64,000 nt of DNA from Microbotryomycetes sp. JL201 (taxonomy: Eukaryota; Basidiomycota; Microbotryomycetes). How positions within the stretch are numbered: the first letter of the stretch is position 1; every line of letters starts with the position of its first letter. The translations under genes were made by a program, and so were the position numbers. The stretch covers positions 62,001 through 126,000 of the forward strand of contig JAQYUZ010000004.1 in assembly GCA_033819885.1 (NCBI GenBank), written 5' to 3'. Below the pieces are notes generated by a model. That model had not been told where the DNA came from. It made no database searches and saw only the letters and a program-made list of their open reading frames with translations. Shown here one piece after another: positions 22,357 to 35,720 of this stretch.

Positions 22357-23493
22357 ATGAGCGCGGCCAACGCGGCCTACGCTCGACGGGGTCCGTACCA
22401 GCCACCTCAACCGCAACCACAACCACAACCTCGTCCGTCACAGGCCGCAGGCTTTCAAGGCGGCAGCGGCGGGGCTCGCGCGGCGGCGGCGGCTCCAACG
22501 TCAACCTTGTTCGGTTCATCATCGTCTGTGCCTTCAGACGCAAACTCGTTCTTTGAGCAACGAACTTACGACCACGACGTGAACGGTGACGAGCAGCAAT
22601 CGCAACCCGGCAACGCCGACAGTCAACACGCGCACGCGTACGCGCACACTCACCACTGGCAACAGCAAGCTCTGCCGCAGCAGTCCGGCATAGACACTGT
22701 TTTTGAAGAAGACGAGCCAGAGTCGTCACCCGAGCTAGGCCGGTCGTTCACGTCTCAGCAACACGCCGCAGACGCCACGATGCAACACTCTGCTCAGCAG
22801 GGCTGGTATGGCCAGCAAGGCGGTACAGACGCAGCAGCGTACTACGACCAACAATCCCAACAACAGTACGCCAATTACGGCTACGACTATGGGCCCGACG
22901 CTCAGCAAGCTCACGACGAGCAACATCAGCAACAATACTATTACGGTGACAACGAGCAGCAGCAGCAGGAATATGACGGTCAACAGGACTACTTTGAACC
23001 TCCATACTATCCCGGATTCAGGTACGATCCAACGACAAACTCATACGTGCCAGACGACTCGGCCGCTCAAGACGCCACAGGTCAGCAAGTAGACTACGCC
23101 CAAGATGCGTATGATTATGATGAACAAGTCGAGGCGGAAGGTGTCTCGCAAGAGGAGGAGCAGCAGCAGGAGCAGCCAACAAACTTTGCCGGCACTTGGG
23201 ATTCGAATCAGAACGTGTCGCAAGCGAGCAGAGAGGAAGCGTCTGTTGGTGGACAAGCGCAAGGGGCTGAAAGTGGCGTAGATGATGAAAACGACGTACA
23301 AGGCCAGGTTTCGCATCAGGCAGACCAAGGCTGGGACGACTACTACGAAGACCAGGACCCGTACGCGAACCAGCACGACCCGTTTGCACAGCAAGACACT
23401 CCGTCTGCTGCTCAACACGCGTTCGATCAAACCACAGGAGAGTTTACGCATCAATACGATCAGCACGAAGCTGAACAGGCGTACGGTGACGGC

Positions 23494-23540
<47 letters not shown>

Positions 23541-26500
23541 CGGTCAAAAACAAGGAAATGATGCGATTACGACTCGAGCGCCTGCAACAAACGCTCAACA
23601 GCCGATGAACGTCACATCTCCTGCAGTCAGTGCAAGGTCATTACCTAGTCAAGCTGGACAAGGCCAAGTTGCCGAGGTCAGCAGAGTCTCGTCCATCGAC
23701 GCTTCAAGGGCAGAGACTGACATTTCGTTTGATCTGATAGACTGTCCAACATGACCAGATTGCGAGCGATGCGAAAAAGGGTCAAGAAGCGCAAGCGTAT
23801 CATGATGGACAGTTCGAACAAGGCTATGACCAAACGCAGCAAGGATACGACCAGCAAAATGGACAGCAGTATGGTGAGGCTTACGACCAGCAGTTTGATC
23901 AGCAGCAGTACGATCAGCAGCAGTATGATCAGCATCAATACGATCAGCAACAGTATGATCAGCAGCAATACGATCAACAGTATGATCAGCAACAATACGA
24001 TCAACAGTATGATCAGCAGTACGATCAACAGTACGATCAGCAGTACGATCAACAGTACGATCAGCAGTACGATCAACAGTACGATCAGCACTACAATCAG
24101 CAGTACGATCAAGGGTATCAACAGCAACAGGCGCCTGACCAGCAGCAAAGTCCAGTCGCGACTCTGCCTCAGCAGCAATGGGATCCGCAGCCAATCACCT
24201 ATCAGCCGCAACAACCGACACCGTACGACCCTTACGCTCCGCAACAGACCTCGTACGACGCCTATGCGCCCTCGTCGGCGGCGACACCACGCGCTGCATC
24301 GTCAGCCAAGAGTGCGTCACCACCAGCCTCGTCGCCAGCGCCGCTCGCGTCGCCTCCTCTCGCTCAGTCGAGGTTCTCTCCTCTACCGCGGGCGTCATCG
24401 CGAGGTGCAGCTACAGCCGTGCCGGCGCCGCGCAAAACCGGCACTGCTGCTTCAGCTCCACCGCCACCGAAGGCGAGCGCACCTGTTGCGCCGCCTCCAA
24501 AGACAACAGCGGCTCCATCTACCGTGGCGCCTCCACCGCCAAAGATGGCCGCAAAGCCTGTGGCCCCGCCGCCTCGAACAAGAACGCCAGTGGCTGCATC
24601 ACGTCCGCCGGCGCCTACTCGAACCGATTCGTCCAGGTCAAACGTCAGTGCGGTGCCAGAAGTTCCTCCGCTTCCCTCGAGCCAAACATCAGGTCAACAA
24701 GGCATGATGGCCCCTCCGAGATCAACTTTGTCAAAGTACGGAGCTCCACCGCCAGCCAGGGCGAAGTCGCCTGCTGTCTCTCCGCCGCAACGATCGCAGC
24801 AAGCGCTTCCACCACAAGTTGGCACTCAGCGTTCACAACAGGCGCCAACTGTACAGCAGCAGCCGTTCACTCAGCGGCAATCCGCTTCAGAGACAGGTTC
24901 AGATGTCGCGCCTCTGTCTCCATCGAGCACAGGAGCATCGGCGCTTTACAGTCCTCCACCTGCAACCAGCAGGAAGACGCTGCCCAGTGCACGGCAACCT
25001 CCAACGACGAGAGGACCTCCTCCGGTCCAGCCGAGACGTGCGCCTCATATGCGCGGGCCTTCGGCTTTCGCAGGCGACTCGCCTTACGGTCCGATGCCGA
25101 CGGACTTTCCTGGTCCTCAACCTGGCATGCCTGCCTTGTCAGAGTCAATCTCCGAACAAGAAGGCGAACCGGAAGAGGAACCGCAGGAAAACGCCTATGA
25201 ACCACAGCAGACATACAGTCCGCCTCAGCAGGCTGCAACTACTTCATCCGCGGTTGGCCCACCTCCTCCCAAAGCTTCGTCCAAGTTTGCGCCTCAGCCG
25301 ACAATGTCTTCAGGCCCAAGTCAGAATCAAGCTCAAGCGCAGCAAGCGAGGCAGGTGTCTGGTAAACGCAGGCCTCAGTATGCGCCTCCGCCTGCCATTC
25401 AGTCGACCTACCGTGATCAGCAGCAGCAAGGTCGAGTGCAGCAGGGTATGCCGCAGCCCGATGCTGTGTCGTCATTCACGGAGGAGACGGTTTACGGTGA
25501 GTGACAAGTGAAAGCCGAAACGTGAAACCAGGAATTGACCATGCTTGCGCGGAACTTTTAGATGCGAGAGAGCAATCGTCGTCGTACGAGCCCCAAGCGA
25601 TCGAGCCCACGGCTGCTTATGAGCCGCCGCGAACGTACGAGGAGCCTGTCGATCAGAGTGAGCCGGCGAGAGGCGTCGTGCCTTCCACGGCAAAAAGTGG
25701 TCCTCCAGCTCGTCAACAACAACAAAGTGTCGCTCCCCCACCTGCCGCTCGACAGACGCCTCACATGCAGAAGCAGCCGCCCCCTCCGCTGTCGTCGCAG
25801 GGTCGCGCCAATATGATGCCAGCTCCATCATCATCTCAACAGTCAGGTGCTAGCAGGACAATTGCGCAAGACTCGAGTAGAGCGCCGCCGCTGCCGCCTC
25901 CAGGTCCAAAGACGCTTGGGCCGCAACAACCGAATGCGACGGCAGGTCAAAGACAGTTTACCTCGATGTCGACCTCGAACGAGCGGCAGCAACTGCAGCA
26001 GCAGCCTGTTCAGCAACAACAGCGCCAGCAGCTTCCCACTCAAAGTGCTCCGTCTTCTCAGCCTTCGTCGAAAGCGCTTCCTCGTACACAGACACAGGGT
26101 CCGCCGTTAAGAGCTCAACCTCAACCTCCAGCTCAACAGCAACAACAACAGCAACAGCATGCTTATGATCCGCAGCAGTACAGCTATGCACCAATCAGTT
26201 CCGGAGCGCCTACACCGAGAAGTCAACCTCCTGCAAAGCGAGCTCAAGCGGGTTCTCAGCCAGCCGTTCCTCAGCTCGCTGTTGAGGCACCGAGTCCAGA
26301 AATTCGTGCGCAACAATCATATGACGAGCAAGAGCCAATTGGCGAGTACGACGGCCAGCAACAAGAGTACGATTACGACTCGAACCAAGGCGATTCGTCA
26401 ATTGTCGACAATGCTCCTGGCGAAGAGCCTGCCGGTACGGAAGAGTACGAGATGGATGACTCGCAAGCATTCAACGAGGGAGCTATCAGCGCGAGCACCT

Positions 26501-26905
26501 CTGGCTCGAACTACGGAGAGTGGACGGGCAGGAGCGAGGCTCACGAAGGATACGATTACGTCGGCGACGGCGTTTCGGCGAGCGGTGATCCGACTGAAGG
26601 TGCGCTCTTGGCAACATGGACGCTGTCTCGTTATAAGCGCTGGATCGCTAATGTCTTCAACAGATTTGTACGGCCCGGCAGACGTTCCTTCCAGAGAAGG
26701 ATCGTATACGCCACAAATGCCAGAAGATGTTGTCGCTACGAGTAATACAGGCTTTCCGTCTTTGTATGACTCGCCTCGCAAGCCTTCGACCCAGACCCTT
26801 GTTCCCGACCGTCGTGACGAATCGGACGGGAATGGCGATCCTTACGCACCGCAAAGTCAGACCGGAGCCGCCTACGAACCCTCACAGGCTGTTCAGCCAG
26901 AAGAT

Positions 26906-26973
<68 letters not shown>

Positions 26974-29900
26974 CGATCCGTATGCGCCACCTTCGACGAA
27001 CGGTGATTCGACGCCACAGGCTAGCTACCCCGCTTACGACACGGAGTCGACTTATGCTCCCTATGTGGCCCAGCCAGCTCGAAGGTATAGTAGCGACGAC
27101 CAAAGTGCGAGCTCACCTTATGAGCCGTATGGTAGGCAAGGCGGACTCGCTCGACAATTGTCGACTGCGTCACTAACGACAACCGGTGCCGCCGTGCCAT
27201 GCGACCTCGGTTTGGAACGACGCAAAGCTCCAGTCGTGACGTTCGGCTTTGGAGGCAAGTTAATTCTCGTCTTTCCAGAAACGAACAAGTATGGCAACCA
27301 ATTGTCGTCTGCCTATGCGGCAGATTCCCCTTACGGTCTGCCTGCGCCATCCAAGGCTGCATCAACGTCCACGCCGTTCACTGTCCACGTGCGCAAGCTT
27401 GAAGACGTTCTGTCACCCAACGATTCGCTCAAATGGCCTGGTCCAATCTACTTGGACGGCGGCAAGGCAAACGCGGGCAAGAAGCGTAAAGAAGCCGTCG
27501 CATGGCTCACACGCCGCAGCGAAGAGCTTGAGAAGGAGGTTCAATACGCGAAAGGTGCTGCGCCGATCGGTAGCTCAAATGCCGACAGCGCGACGGCCAG
27601 AAGACGTGACCTGGAGGCGAGGCTCGTGCTCGTCAAGCTCGTCAAGGTCTTAGTCGAGAACGAGGGCAAGCTCGGTGGAACGTAAGCGCTTTGTTCGACC
27701 TGCTCATTGGCTTTGACGCTGATCGCTGTGGTTTTTGGTCTTGAGCAGGCCCAAGATTGACGAGGCTGTCCGAGCCATCTTGGTCCCGCACACTGTCAAC
27801 CACGACTTGACGGACGCCGACTTGCCGACCGCTTCACAGCTCGCATACAGTGCGCCCGCCGCGTCAGGATCCAACGAGTCTCCGTTGGCAACATACACGG
27901 TTTCGCCAACAAACCTGGACCAACTGACCAATTTTTTGCTGCGTGGCGAGAGACGAAAGGCTGTCAAGTACGCGCTCGACCACAAGTTGTGGGCTCATGC
28001 TTTCATAATATCGAGTTGCGTCGACACCGATTGCTGGAAGGACGTCGTTATGGAGTTTCTCAAGTCGGAGCTCACGCCGCCAGTTGACGCGAACGGCGAT
28101 GGCGTGAATGGTCGAGAAGGCATGCGCGTTGCATACAGTATGTTTGCCGGATTTGGAGCCGAGTCGATTCAGCAGTTCGTTCCGCCTGTACCTTTGGCGC
28201 CAAATCTGCTGCCTCAGTTGCCGACACAGTCTCTCGTGCCTGCCGCTGCGGGCGATACGAGTGTGGCACCTGGCACGACCGAGTCAACCATCAACACCAA
28301 TCTGTCAGAGTCTGTGCTCGAGAGATGGCAAGAAACGGTGGCGCTAATCATCGCCAACCGAACGGTCGGAGATTCGGCCGCGTTGACGGCACTCGGTGAC
28401 GCATTGATGGCAAATGGCTGGACCGATGCAGCACACGTCTGGTTCGTTGCACCAATTTCTAGAGATTGGCAATGCTGCTGACATCTGGTTGACCTTTTCA
28501 GCTTTTTGCTGTCACCTTCGACCTCCTTGATTGGCGGCCCTAGCACGCCTGGTGCGCGCATCAACTTGCTCGGCTCAAATAAGCCTGAGCCGACACGGAA
28601 ACAATCGATTGATCTTGAAGGCATCATGCTTACCGAATTAGTCGAGTTTGCGTTCTCATTGACACCGACGACGAAAGGTCAAGAGCCGTTCTTGGGCTTT
28701 GCACACCTGCAGCCATGGAAGGTGTACCACGCTCATTTACTTGCCGACGCCGGCAACGTTCCGCAAGCTGCCAAGTGAGTACTTCAGCTGCGGCATGTGT
28801 TGAATCGGCACTGAACTCAAGCTCATCGTAGGTACGCCGAGGCTGTCGCGGCTGCAATCAAGTCGTCAACGAGACCGTCACCGTACTGGACTCCGGTCGC
28901 TCAAATGCAGCTCAAAGCGCTCTCAGAACGCGTTACTTCCAGCTCCAGCTCAGACAAGCAAGGCTCGTGGCTCGGGCGAATGGTGCCTCGAGGCCCAACA
29001 AAAGAGACGCTGTGGTCGACGCTGGAAGGAGGTTTCACCAAATTCGTATCTGGAGACGATGGCGCGCCGGCCAAGCCCGCAACGCAGACCAAGCCAGAGC
29101 TGAAAACGAACGGGCCCAGCCTCGGACCGTTCTCGCAGTTCAGTTCAATCTCGCCGGTCAACACTTCTGGTACGCTCTCGCGGGCGCAATCGACGACGGA
29201 CCTTGCTGCCAACTCGTACGCACCAGTGGCTCCTGGTGCGCAGACCTTGGCGCCGCCGTCGAGGCCCGCCTCATCTGCAGCAACGACAGCGCCCGTACCA
29301 GCTATCGCCGCACCGCCTGCTCCTACAGCCCCGTCCGGATCTGGGCCCCCTCCAGTCAAGCGTGCTGGTTTCAAGACGCATCACTCTCGCTCTTCATCTC
29401 TCGGTGTCGCTGGTTACAATTACGATCCCAATGCGCCGCCACCGTGGGCTCATATCAACAATCGCAACTATGGCAGCAACAACAATGACAATGCTGCGAC
29501 GCCACGAATGCCTCAGCTCAACGCTGGGGGATGGACTAATGACTCCAACAAATTGTCGCCTAGCAACGAAAGAGCACCCATGTTCTCATCTGCGGAGCAG
29601 CATCTGTCCGAAGACGACTCTGGTTTCATTTCACCGATGGGTCAGCTCGCACCGAATGCACCTTTGCCGGCGCCGTCTCGTGTTGGCGGTAGCTATGGGG
29701 CCCAGCCTCAGAACCACAAACGGACAACGACTCAGGACGAGCTTGACGACCTTGGTATTGGTAACACAAAGTCACGCAAGCCAGGGTTTGATGCTATCTC
29801 AGAGTCGGCCGGCGAGACGGACGAAAACGATCCGTATGCGCCAAAGGCCACCAGCGCTCCTGCTGCGAGCGAGCAGAAAAAGCCGGGTAAGCAGGCAGCG

Positions 29901-30542
29901 CGCCGATCGTTAGTCGACCAGATATTGATACCTCGAAAATTTTCACAGAGCTCAAGCCGTCAGCGTCAAAGTCTTGGTTAGGCGGTTGGTTCAAACGCGA
30001 AGCGTCTCCTGTGCAAAACGGCCCAGGTCCCGTCAAGGCCAAGCTTGGTGAAGAGACATCGTTCGTGTATGATTCGGACTTGAAGCGATGGGTCATGAAG
30101 GTGCGTCTTTCGCTTTGTTCGACGCGTCCGCCCCTGGCTGACGGCTGTCACTGAGCAGGGCGCATCAAAAGACACGTCAAGTCCGTTGGCAACAGCTCCG
30201 CCGCCTCGTGCAGCGACTGCGTCTCCTTCACGTGGCATGCGCTCTCGATTCCAAACAGAGACACCGCCCCCGTTGCCCAACCCACCGTCGGCTATAGGTA
30301 ATGGCACGTCATCAGCGATGCCTCCTCCTCCGCCACCGCTCTTGAACCGGTCTGCCACGACCAATGATCTGCGCAACGCAGGTTCGTTCAGGTCGTCTTC
30401 AGTCCCGGCTCAACCACCTTTGGCTAGACCTCCGAGCGCGGCAGGCGGCGCTACAGGTCCTGGCTCGGGAGCTTCGACGCCTGGCGGCACGTCAAGTACC
30501 GCCAGAAGGAAAGCCAAACCTCGATACGTTGCAATTTCCTGA
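22357..30542 (+). CDS. SEC16: COPII coat assembly scaffold Sec16
   Basis: Nine exons: 22357-23676, 23741-25496, 25562-26599, 26664-27681, 27749-28441, 28502-28774, 28832-29886, 29949-30100 and 30159-30542; 2562 aa. Sec16 marks ER exit sites and organises COPII budding. About 1500 N-terminal residues are Gln/Pro/Tyr-rich disorder with short 'YDPYAP' motifs. The conserved central domain starts near residue 1550 (RRKAPVVTFGFGGKLILVFP, KWPGPIYLDGGKANAGKKRK). The ACE1-type helical part follows (NFLLRGERRKAVKYALDHKL, WAHAFIISS, HLLADAGNVPQAAKYAEAVA). The C-terminal motif KSWLGGWFKRE, then KAKLGEETSFVYDSDLKRWV, confirms the family. The start ATG at 22357 follows a long leader. It converges on the spindle pole gene. 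Confidence 0.95.
23497..23538 (+). repeat. CAG microsatellite, 13 copies, in SEC16
   Basis: Pure (CAG)13 followed by CAA encodes 14 Gln in exon 1 of SEC16. Uninterrupted triplets suggest length instability. Confidence 0.95.
23884..24118 (+). repeat. Minisatellite encoding YDQQ/YDQQQ repeats in SEC16
   Basis: Tandem units of 12-15 nt (TACGATCAGCAG and variants) encode about 17 copies of [FY]DQQ(Q) at the start of exon 2. Near-identical adjacent copies around 24000-24090 point to recent expansion by slippage or unequal exchange. Confidence 0.9.
26909..26971 (+). repeat. CAG microsatellite, 21 copies, in SEC16
   Basis: Uninterrupted (CAG)21 encodes 21 Gln in exon 4, just before YDPYAPP. It is the longest pure triplet run in the window. 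Confidence 0.95.
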
Positions 30543-30955
30543 AAACAAGAATACGTTTGATTCGGTTCTATTTCACGCTGTCCACGTTTGTTTCTCGCCC
30601 GGCGCGCCATGTCGTAAAAGAACGTCAAGTTTGCACAGTGTCTATCTCTCGAGGATGATTTTGACGAATCGAACCAAGTTGTAGTGTTCCGGTTTCTTCT
30701 TTTGCTCTCTCCCGCTCTTATGAAATCTCGTTTTCACTAGTTTTTTTTTCTCTCTTGATCATAGGACTTCTGTAACCTGAACTTGAGCGTTTTCTCACAC
30801 CTTTGCCACTTTTGCGAACGGTTCAAATGCAAGGTTACAGTACATCAAAACACTGAAAAAGTGTATGTTTGAGTGGATTGGGTATCTCTATTGACATCAT
30901 AGAAAAGGATAGCGACTGAACTGAACGTCTCCGAGCGTTGGTTCAAGAACAAAAG
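30543..30955. other. Convergent 3' region between SEC16 and the spindle pole gene
   Basis: About 410 nt between two stop codons facing each other, T-rich on the plus strand after SEC16 (tttcttcttttgctctctcccgc, gtttttttttctctc). It should hold both 3' UTRs. No gene seen. Confidence 0.5.
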
Positions 30956-33900
30956 TCAACGAAAGAGAGCACGAAAATAGAGAACCAGAGGCAGCAGGTT
31001 GCAACGGCTCAATCGGATGCGCTGAGAAAGGCGAGGTAAAGCGACAGGTCAACAAAAGTTCGTGATAACCCTGTGAAAGAAGTTAACGTACTGTAACAAA
31101 TCGTGCAACCGCTTGACTTGAAGAGCCTGAAAGAAAGGAGATTGAGAAAAGTCAGTCAGCGTACGAGGTTGAATGACATGACCCCAACAACGACTGAAAA
31201 TGAGTACTGACTTTGGCTTCCAAAGTGTCGATACTTTGCTTAAGGTGGTTTGCCAAGGTCTTCCGTTTGACAGAGTTTGATTTCGAGCTCATGGCTCGGT
31301 ACCTGTCAGACAACTCGATGTAGATCCTGTCCAAACGATCACAGCCATGTCACGCATCCGCGTTTTTCAAAGTCAGTCAGCCTTTGCTCTTTTTATTTTT
31401 TCAACGAGGAGTAGAGGATTCGTGCGCCATCCTCACCTCTTTTGCAAATCAAAATCATCCTCAAGTTCTTTGAGAACGTTTTCGAGAGCTTTGCGAGCAT
31501 CGCTTTTTGTTTGCCCAGGTTCGGCCTTGACATCCGGTGCGTGTTCTCCGAGACGCTTGTCTCTGTTCGCTCGATGGACGTGATCTCCTTTACGCAGCCT
31601 ATTGCCAAGTTTTTTCTGCCTCCTTGAACAAATTCCACAAGTCTGACCTCGTTTGACAACGAGAAACCCGTCCCTGATACTATTGTCGCCATTTTGATCG
31701 ACGGTGGACCCGTTGTCGACTGTTTCGACCGTTTCGAATATTCGTTGAGCTCGTTCAAACTCGACCGTTAGATCGTCTTCATCTTGTGCATCTTCGACTT
31801 GTTCCTCTTCCTCAACAACTGGTGCGACAGAAGTTCGAGTCGGTTTTGCAGAGCGAGCGGATCGTTGAGCGTGTGGTCGCGATTGAACCGCTTCAGCCGC
31901 AGAGTCTTCGTCATATGAAGCAATCGATCTCGCCGAGTGGACGTGCGTCGTCGCAGCCACGAAGGGTTCGGTGGATCGTCGTTGCGGCAGTGGAGGTGCC
32001 GAAACGGGTCGTTTCAAACCTTGATCTTCGACACCCACCCTCGTATTCTGGGATCGTGTGGCCGTCGTCGCTCTTTGACGAGCTGGCAATGGCGACGGAG
32101 ACTTACGCGTCTCAGCAAACGCGGCGAAGCGCGTTCCAAATTCGTCGTTCTGTAAGTTTGTCGAGTCAGAACGGTCTCGATTGTCCTGGAACGAACGGAT
32201 GGCAGCTCACAGGCGTATCCGGTCCGGACCATTGCCGAGTCTTTTGGTTGGCTTTCGGCGTCAAGTCCGGGTCTACCTGCGCGTATCCTTCGTGTTCAGC
32301 CCGATGGGCTTCATTTGGATTCGATGACGACGAGGTATCCGCGGCCGCCTGCTCCTGCTCTTTGCGCCACTGCTCGGCTTCTGTCTGTCTCAGCATGTCC
32401 TCGAGGACGTTTTTCAGTCCGATCAACTCATGACCCATCGCATTCAAGTCCTGCCTCAGCGCCTTCATTTCAGCTTTTGCACGTTGATCGCTGTGCGAGC
32501 GAGCACTTTGGATTTGAGAGAGGACAGATGACTGGCCTTTGAGAGACCGAGTCAGATCCGACACGCGTTGTTGCAGGTTGTCAACCACATCCTCGAGCGC
32601 TTTGTGGTCATAAGTCAGCGAATCAACATTTGACGCGCGAATGTCAATACACATTCTCTCACCTTGTCTCTTTTGTTGCTCGTCCCTCAATTGCGAACTT
32701 AAATGAGCTTGTGTCTCTTGGTGTGTCCCGGGGGGCATCGCCGTCTGTCTATCTGCCAGGGTCGACTTTTTGTTATCGCCCTGTGTCTTTGCCTTTGCGA
32801 GCCTGTACTCGAGTTCGTGCACGCGATCATTGGACATTGTGTTCTCACGTTCAAGAGTTGCGAGGCGTTGTCGGAGCTGATCAAGAGCGGCGGCCATAGC
32901 AGCAGCTGTATTTTTGGAGGTGCAAAGCATCAATGGACAACTCTCTGTGCTTTCTGTCTCTACACGGCGACTGACCATCGTTCGACCCAGTTGATCCGGC
33001 AAACTGAGCTGGTCTGGATTTTGCTGGGCTCTGCAAACCTTCTGTCAATCCAGTGACGTCCGGAAGTCTGTGTCTAGTCGTGCTGGTTTCGTCGCTCAGA
33101 TAATGATACCTCGGCGAAGCTGCAAAGCTCAAACGAGTTCCCGAAATGGGTTGGGCTGGTGGCTTTTGACGCGTATCGTTGAACGGCGTGGGCGGAACTT
33201 GAATGTGTTTCGCAGTGGGCACTGCTGTCGGCGGAGATGTCTTGTACGACGGAGGATACGGCGCCAAGCGAGGTGCATGAGACGTCAAGATGGGAGTCGG
33301 GACGCGATTGGCTCCGACGGGCTCGGGCCTGCTGACCTTGTCTGCCAGGGGTGCCGTTCTCGCATTACTCGGAATATTGGCTGTGGCAGCGGCAGCCGAA
33401 GTACTTGGTTGTGTTGTCTTTCCTGCCTGTCTAAATGGTGGCGGTGACGGTGGCGAGACGGAGAGGTACGTCAGGTCTTGAGAATCGTCATTGGGGTGCA
33501 TGCGAGACTGTTGAGGCAAAGTTGTGTTGCGCGATGTGGCGAGAGGTGCCGAGGATGGTGCTGTAGAGCGCGTGCCGGCGATGCCAATTTTGAGTGAAAA
33601 GTCGTCTCCGATGCTGCGTCTGCTGGTGCTCGTCGATGATGTTGAGGACGACGAGTCGTGTGTGCGGTTGTCGTCCGACTCGTCTTCGAGTATCTGGCGC
33701 AAGTCGTCGCTGAGCCTGTCGCGGGACTGGTCCGAGTCGACTTTGTCGTCTTCGTCGTCTGTCGTCGACATGTGCTGCCCTGCCGTGTACTCGACAAAGT
33801 TCTGTTCGCCGTCTTCATTGTGCATGATTGAAGTTGTCGTTGTCAAGTCCTGCAGCTCGCCCATGCCGCGCCTGATTTCCTGTTCGAGGTTGCGGCGGAT

Positions 33901-34131
33901 GCGCTCTGTGCCGTCTGTCGAGATGGCTTCGGTGTGGTCGCCGTCATGGTATGAATTCTCGGTGGGTGCTGCTACTGATGTGGCCAGATGCTTGCGGCCG
34001 GCGCGCTTTGCAGCCGTGTTGGCGTCTTGTTGTTGTTGTTGTTGTTGTTGTTGGACGAGCCTGTTGCTGTCAAACGCGCGCAGAGGCGGCGCACCTGCTG
34101 CGCTGTAGCTCACCCGAGTCGATGCCATCAT
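30956..34131 (-). CDS. Spindle pole body protein with Cep57-type microtubule-binding domain (Ppc89-like)
   Basis: Seven exons: 34131-32976, 32905-32663, 32599-32211, 32149-31437, 31326-31212, 31126-31088 and 31021-30956; 906 aa. A disordered N-half is followed by coiled coil (ALDQLRQRLATLERENTMSN; LEDVVDNLQQRVSDLTRSLK). A Cys-containing linker (CGICSRRQKKL) comes next. The C-terminal domain reads KALENVLKELEDDFDLQKRI, YIELSDRYRAM and KRKTLANHLKQSIDTLEAKA. That last part matches the Cep57 centrosomal microtubule-binding domain, present in fission yeast Ppc89, a core spindle pole body protein. The last intron is less sure: reading through exon 6 would stop at 31049 with a short different tail. 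A (TTG)n run at about 34026-34055 encodes nine Gln on this strand. Confidence 0.85.
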
Positions 34132-34615
34132 GCAGTCGAGTGCGTGTGCGTGTGTATGTGCACTGTTGTGCGTTCAGGCGCGTTGCCGTTTGTTGATTGA
34201 CGACGGACAAACGCGACCGCGCGCAATTATAGTGAATCGCCCCCACAGTCAGTCGCTGCCTATCTCGATGACGCTTGTTCACAGACGAATGTGCGCGGCT
34301 CGTGCGAGAAGAGGTGTTGCTCCGACAAGTCAAATGTGCGCCGCCTCGCGCTCGCCCGCCGTCGGCCGGTCACGTGACTTAAACTCGTTCGGTATCCGCA
34401 ACTCTCCTTCGCACTTCTTTGTACGGCACCAGCGGTTCTCCGGAATGCCTACATATGTCATTGGCAAGTCTTTCGCTCGTGGCACACTCTGGCACACGGA
34501 CTGTGGGCGCTCTCGGCCGTCATCGCCTCGGTTAATCGTGCACGCAACAATCAACGAGGGCGCTGCCGCCTCGTGAAGCAAGGCAGCAGCAGCTTGTGGT
34601 CTGAGAACGTGCACG
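34132..34615. promoter_or_regulatory. Divergent promoter region
   Basis: About 480 nt between the start codons of the spindle pole gene (minus) and SFM1 (plus). It must hold both promoters. I recognise no specific site. Confidence 0.5.
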
Positions 34616-35720
34616 ATGGCCATCCATAATGCGGCAAGTATGCAAGAGCTGACGAGAGTCCTGTCCTTTTTCCCGCGCCGCAAACAGAACACATGGAGTC
34701 GGACGAGAGCGACGGCTCATTCCCGGCTTGGGTGTCACTCGAGTACTCGCAGATGCTCAAGCTCGCCGCGCCGTCCAAAGTCGTCTTTTCGTCACTCTCG
34801 AAACAGTCCGTCGCCTCGCTCGACCGTTTGTTGACTCAAAAAGGCGCACAACCTCAACAATTCGAGGCAGACACAAGGAACATTTCACAATTGATCAAGG
34901 ATCAGGGCGTCGACATGGCCCGGGTGTGCCTGCTCGATCCAAAGGGCGAAAAAGAGCTCGAGCCTCAAGACATCGAGAGCTTTGACTGGTTCTTGTCAGT
35001 CACCTCGATCACAACATGCGAGTGTATGTTATAGCTCAATTCCTTTCTTCTGTTTCTTTGGTTCCAGGTTCGGAGGCATCCTCGGGGATGACCCGCCACG
35101 AGGTCAGTCAGAATCACTACTAGCCGTCTCATCGAGCTTGCCAGCCTCTAACCTTGCGTCAAATGCGCAATATTAGACCGCACAGGAGAACTGCGAAAGC
35201 TTGGTTTCACTGGGCGTAGGCTTGGCCCGGTGCAGATGACGACAGACACTGCTTTAGGCGTCACGAAACTGATCGTTCAGGACGGCAGTGAGTTCTTCCG
35301 TCCACTCGACTGCAAGCAAGTCACGCTGGCCCCTTCGCTGAGCTGACACTTGAATTCATCTCTGACTGTGTCGCAACAGTCCCATATGAAAAGATCCCGT
35401 TTGTCGACCACCCGACAATCAAGTTTGATGACCACGAGTCTGTCGAGAGTGGGTCTATATGCAACCTCACATTCCTGGTCCATTCTATTCTGCTGACTGA
35501 CGAACGCGGTTTTTACGCATTCGCTCGCCGAATAGTGCCATTTCGCTACGTTCAGGACGAGAGAGGCGAGCCTATCCTGCCGGACGGAATGAAAAAGCTT
35601 TTGAGGTCAGCAGCTCTTTACCTCTTTACCTTGCAATTTTCTCAGTGGGGTGTGTGACTGAAACGTCTGCTTCTTGCCGACAGAGACGACATGGACAAGG
35701 GCTTTGATTCGTTTGAGTAG
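34616..35720 (+). CDS. SFM1: SPOUT protein arginine methyltransferase Sfm1
   Basis: Seven exons: 34616-34637, 34688-34994, 35068-35102, 35177-35287, 35380-35448, 35536-35605 and 35684-35720; 216 aa. Diagnostic stretches are PAWVSLEYSQM, DMARVCLLDPKGEKELEPQD and FDWFLFGGILGDDPPRDRTG. Also present are ELRKLGFTGRRLGPVQMTTD, followed by TALGVTK, and then MPFRYVQDERGEPILPDGM. In yeast Sfm1 is a SPOUT-fold enzyme that methylates an arginine of ribosomal protein Rps3. The 22-nt first exon gives MAIHNAAKHMES, close to the family's 'xEHMExx' start. Without it translation could begin at the ATG at 34693. The split LFGGILGDDPPRD motif fixes introns 2 and 3. Confidence 0.93.

Noticed and set aside
23041-23598. 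Minus-strand frame with a poly-Leu run
   Set aside because: Antisense of the (CAG)13 tract in SEC16 exon 1.
23678-24244. Minus-strand open frame rich in Leu/Ile/Val that looks like a membrane protein
   Set aside because: It is the antisense reading of the YDQQ repeats in SEC16; the plus frame joins in phase to conserved Sec16 domains.
26736-27017. Minus-strand frame with poly-Ala
   Set aside because: Another antisense reading of a CAG tract; no independent support.
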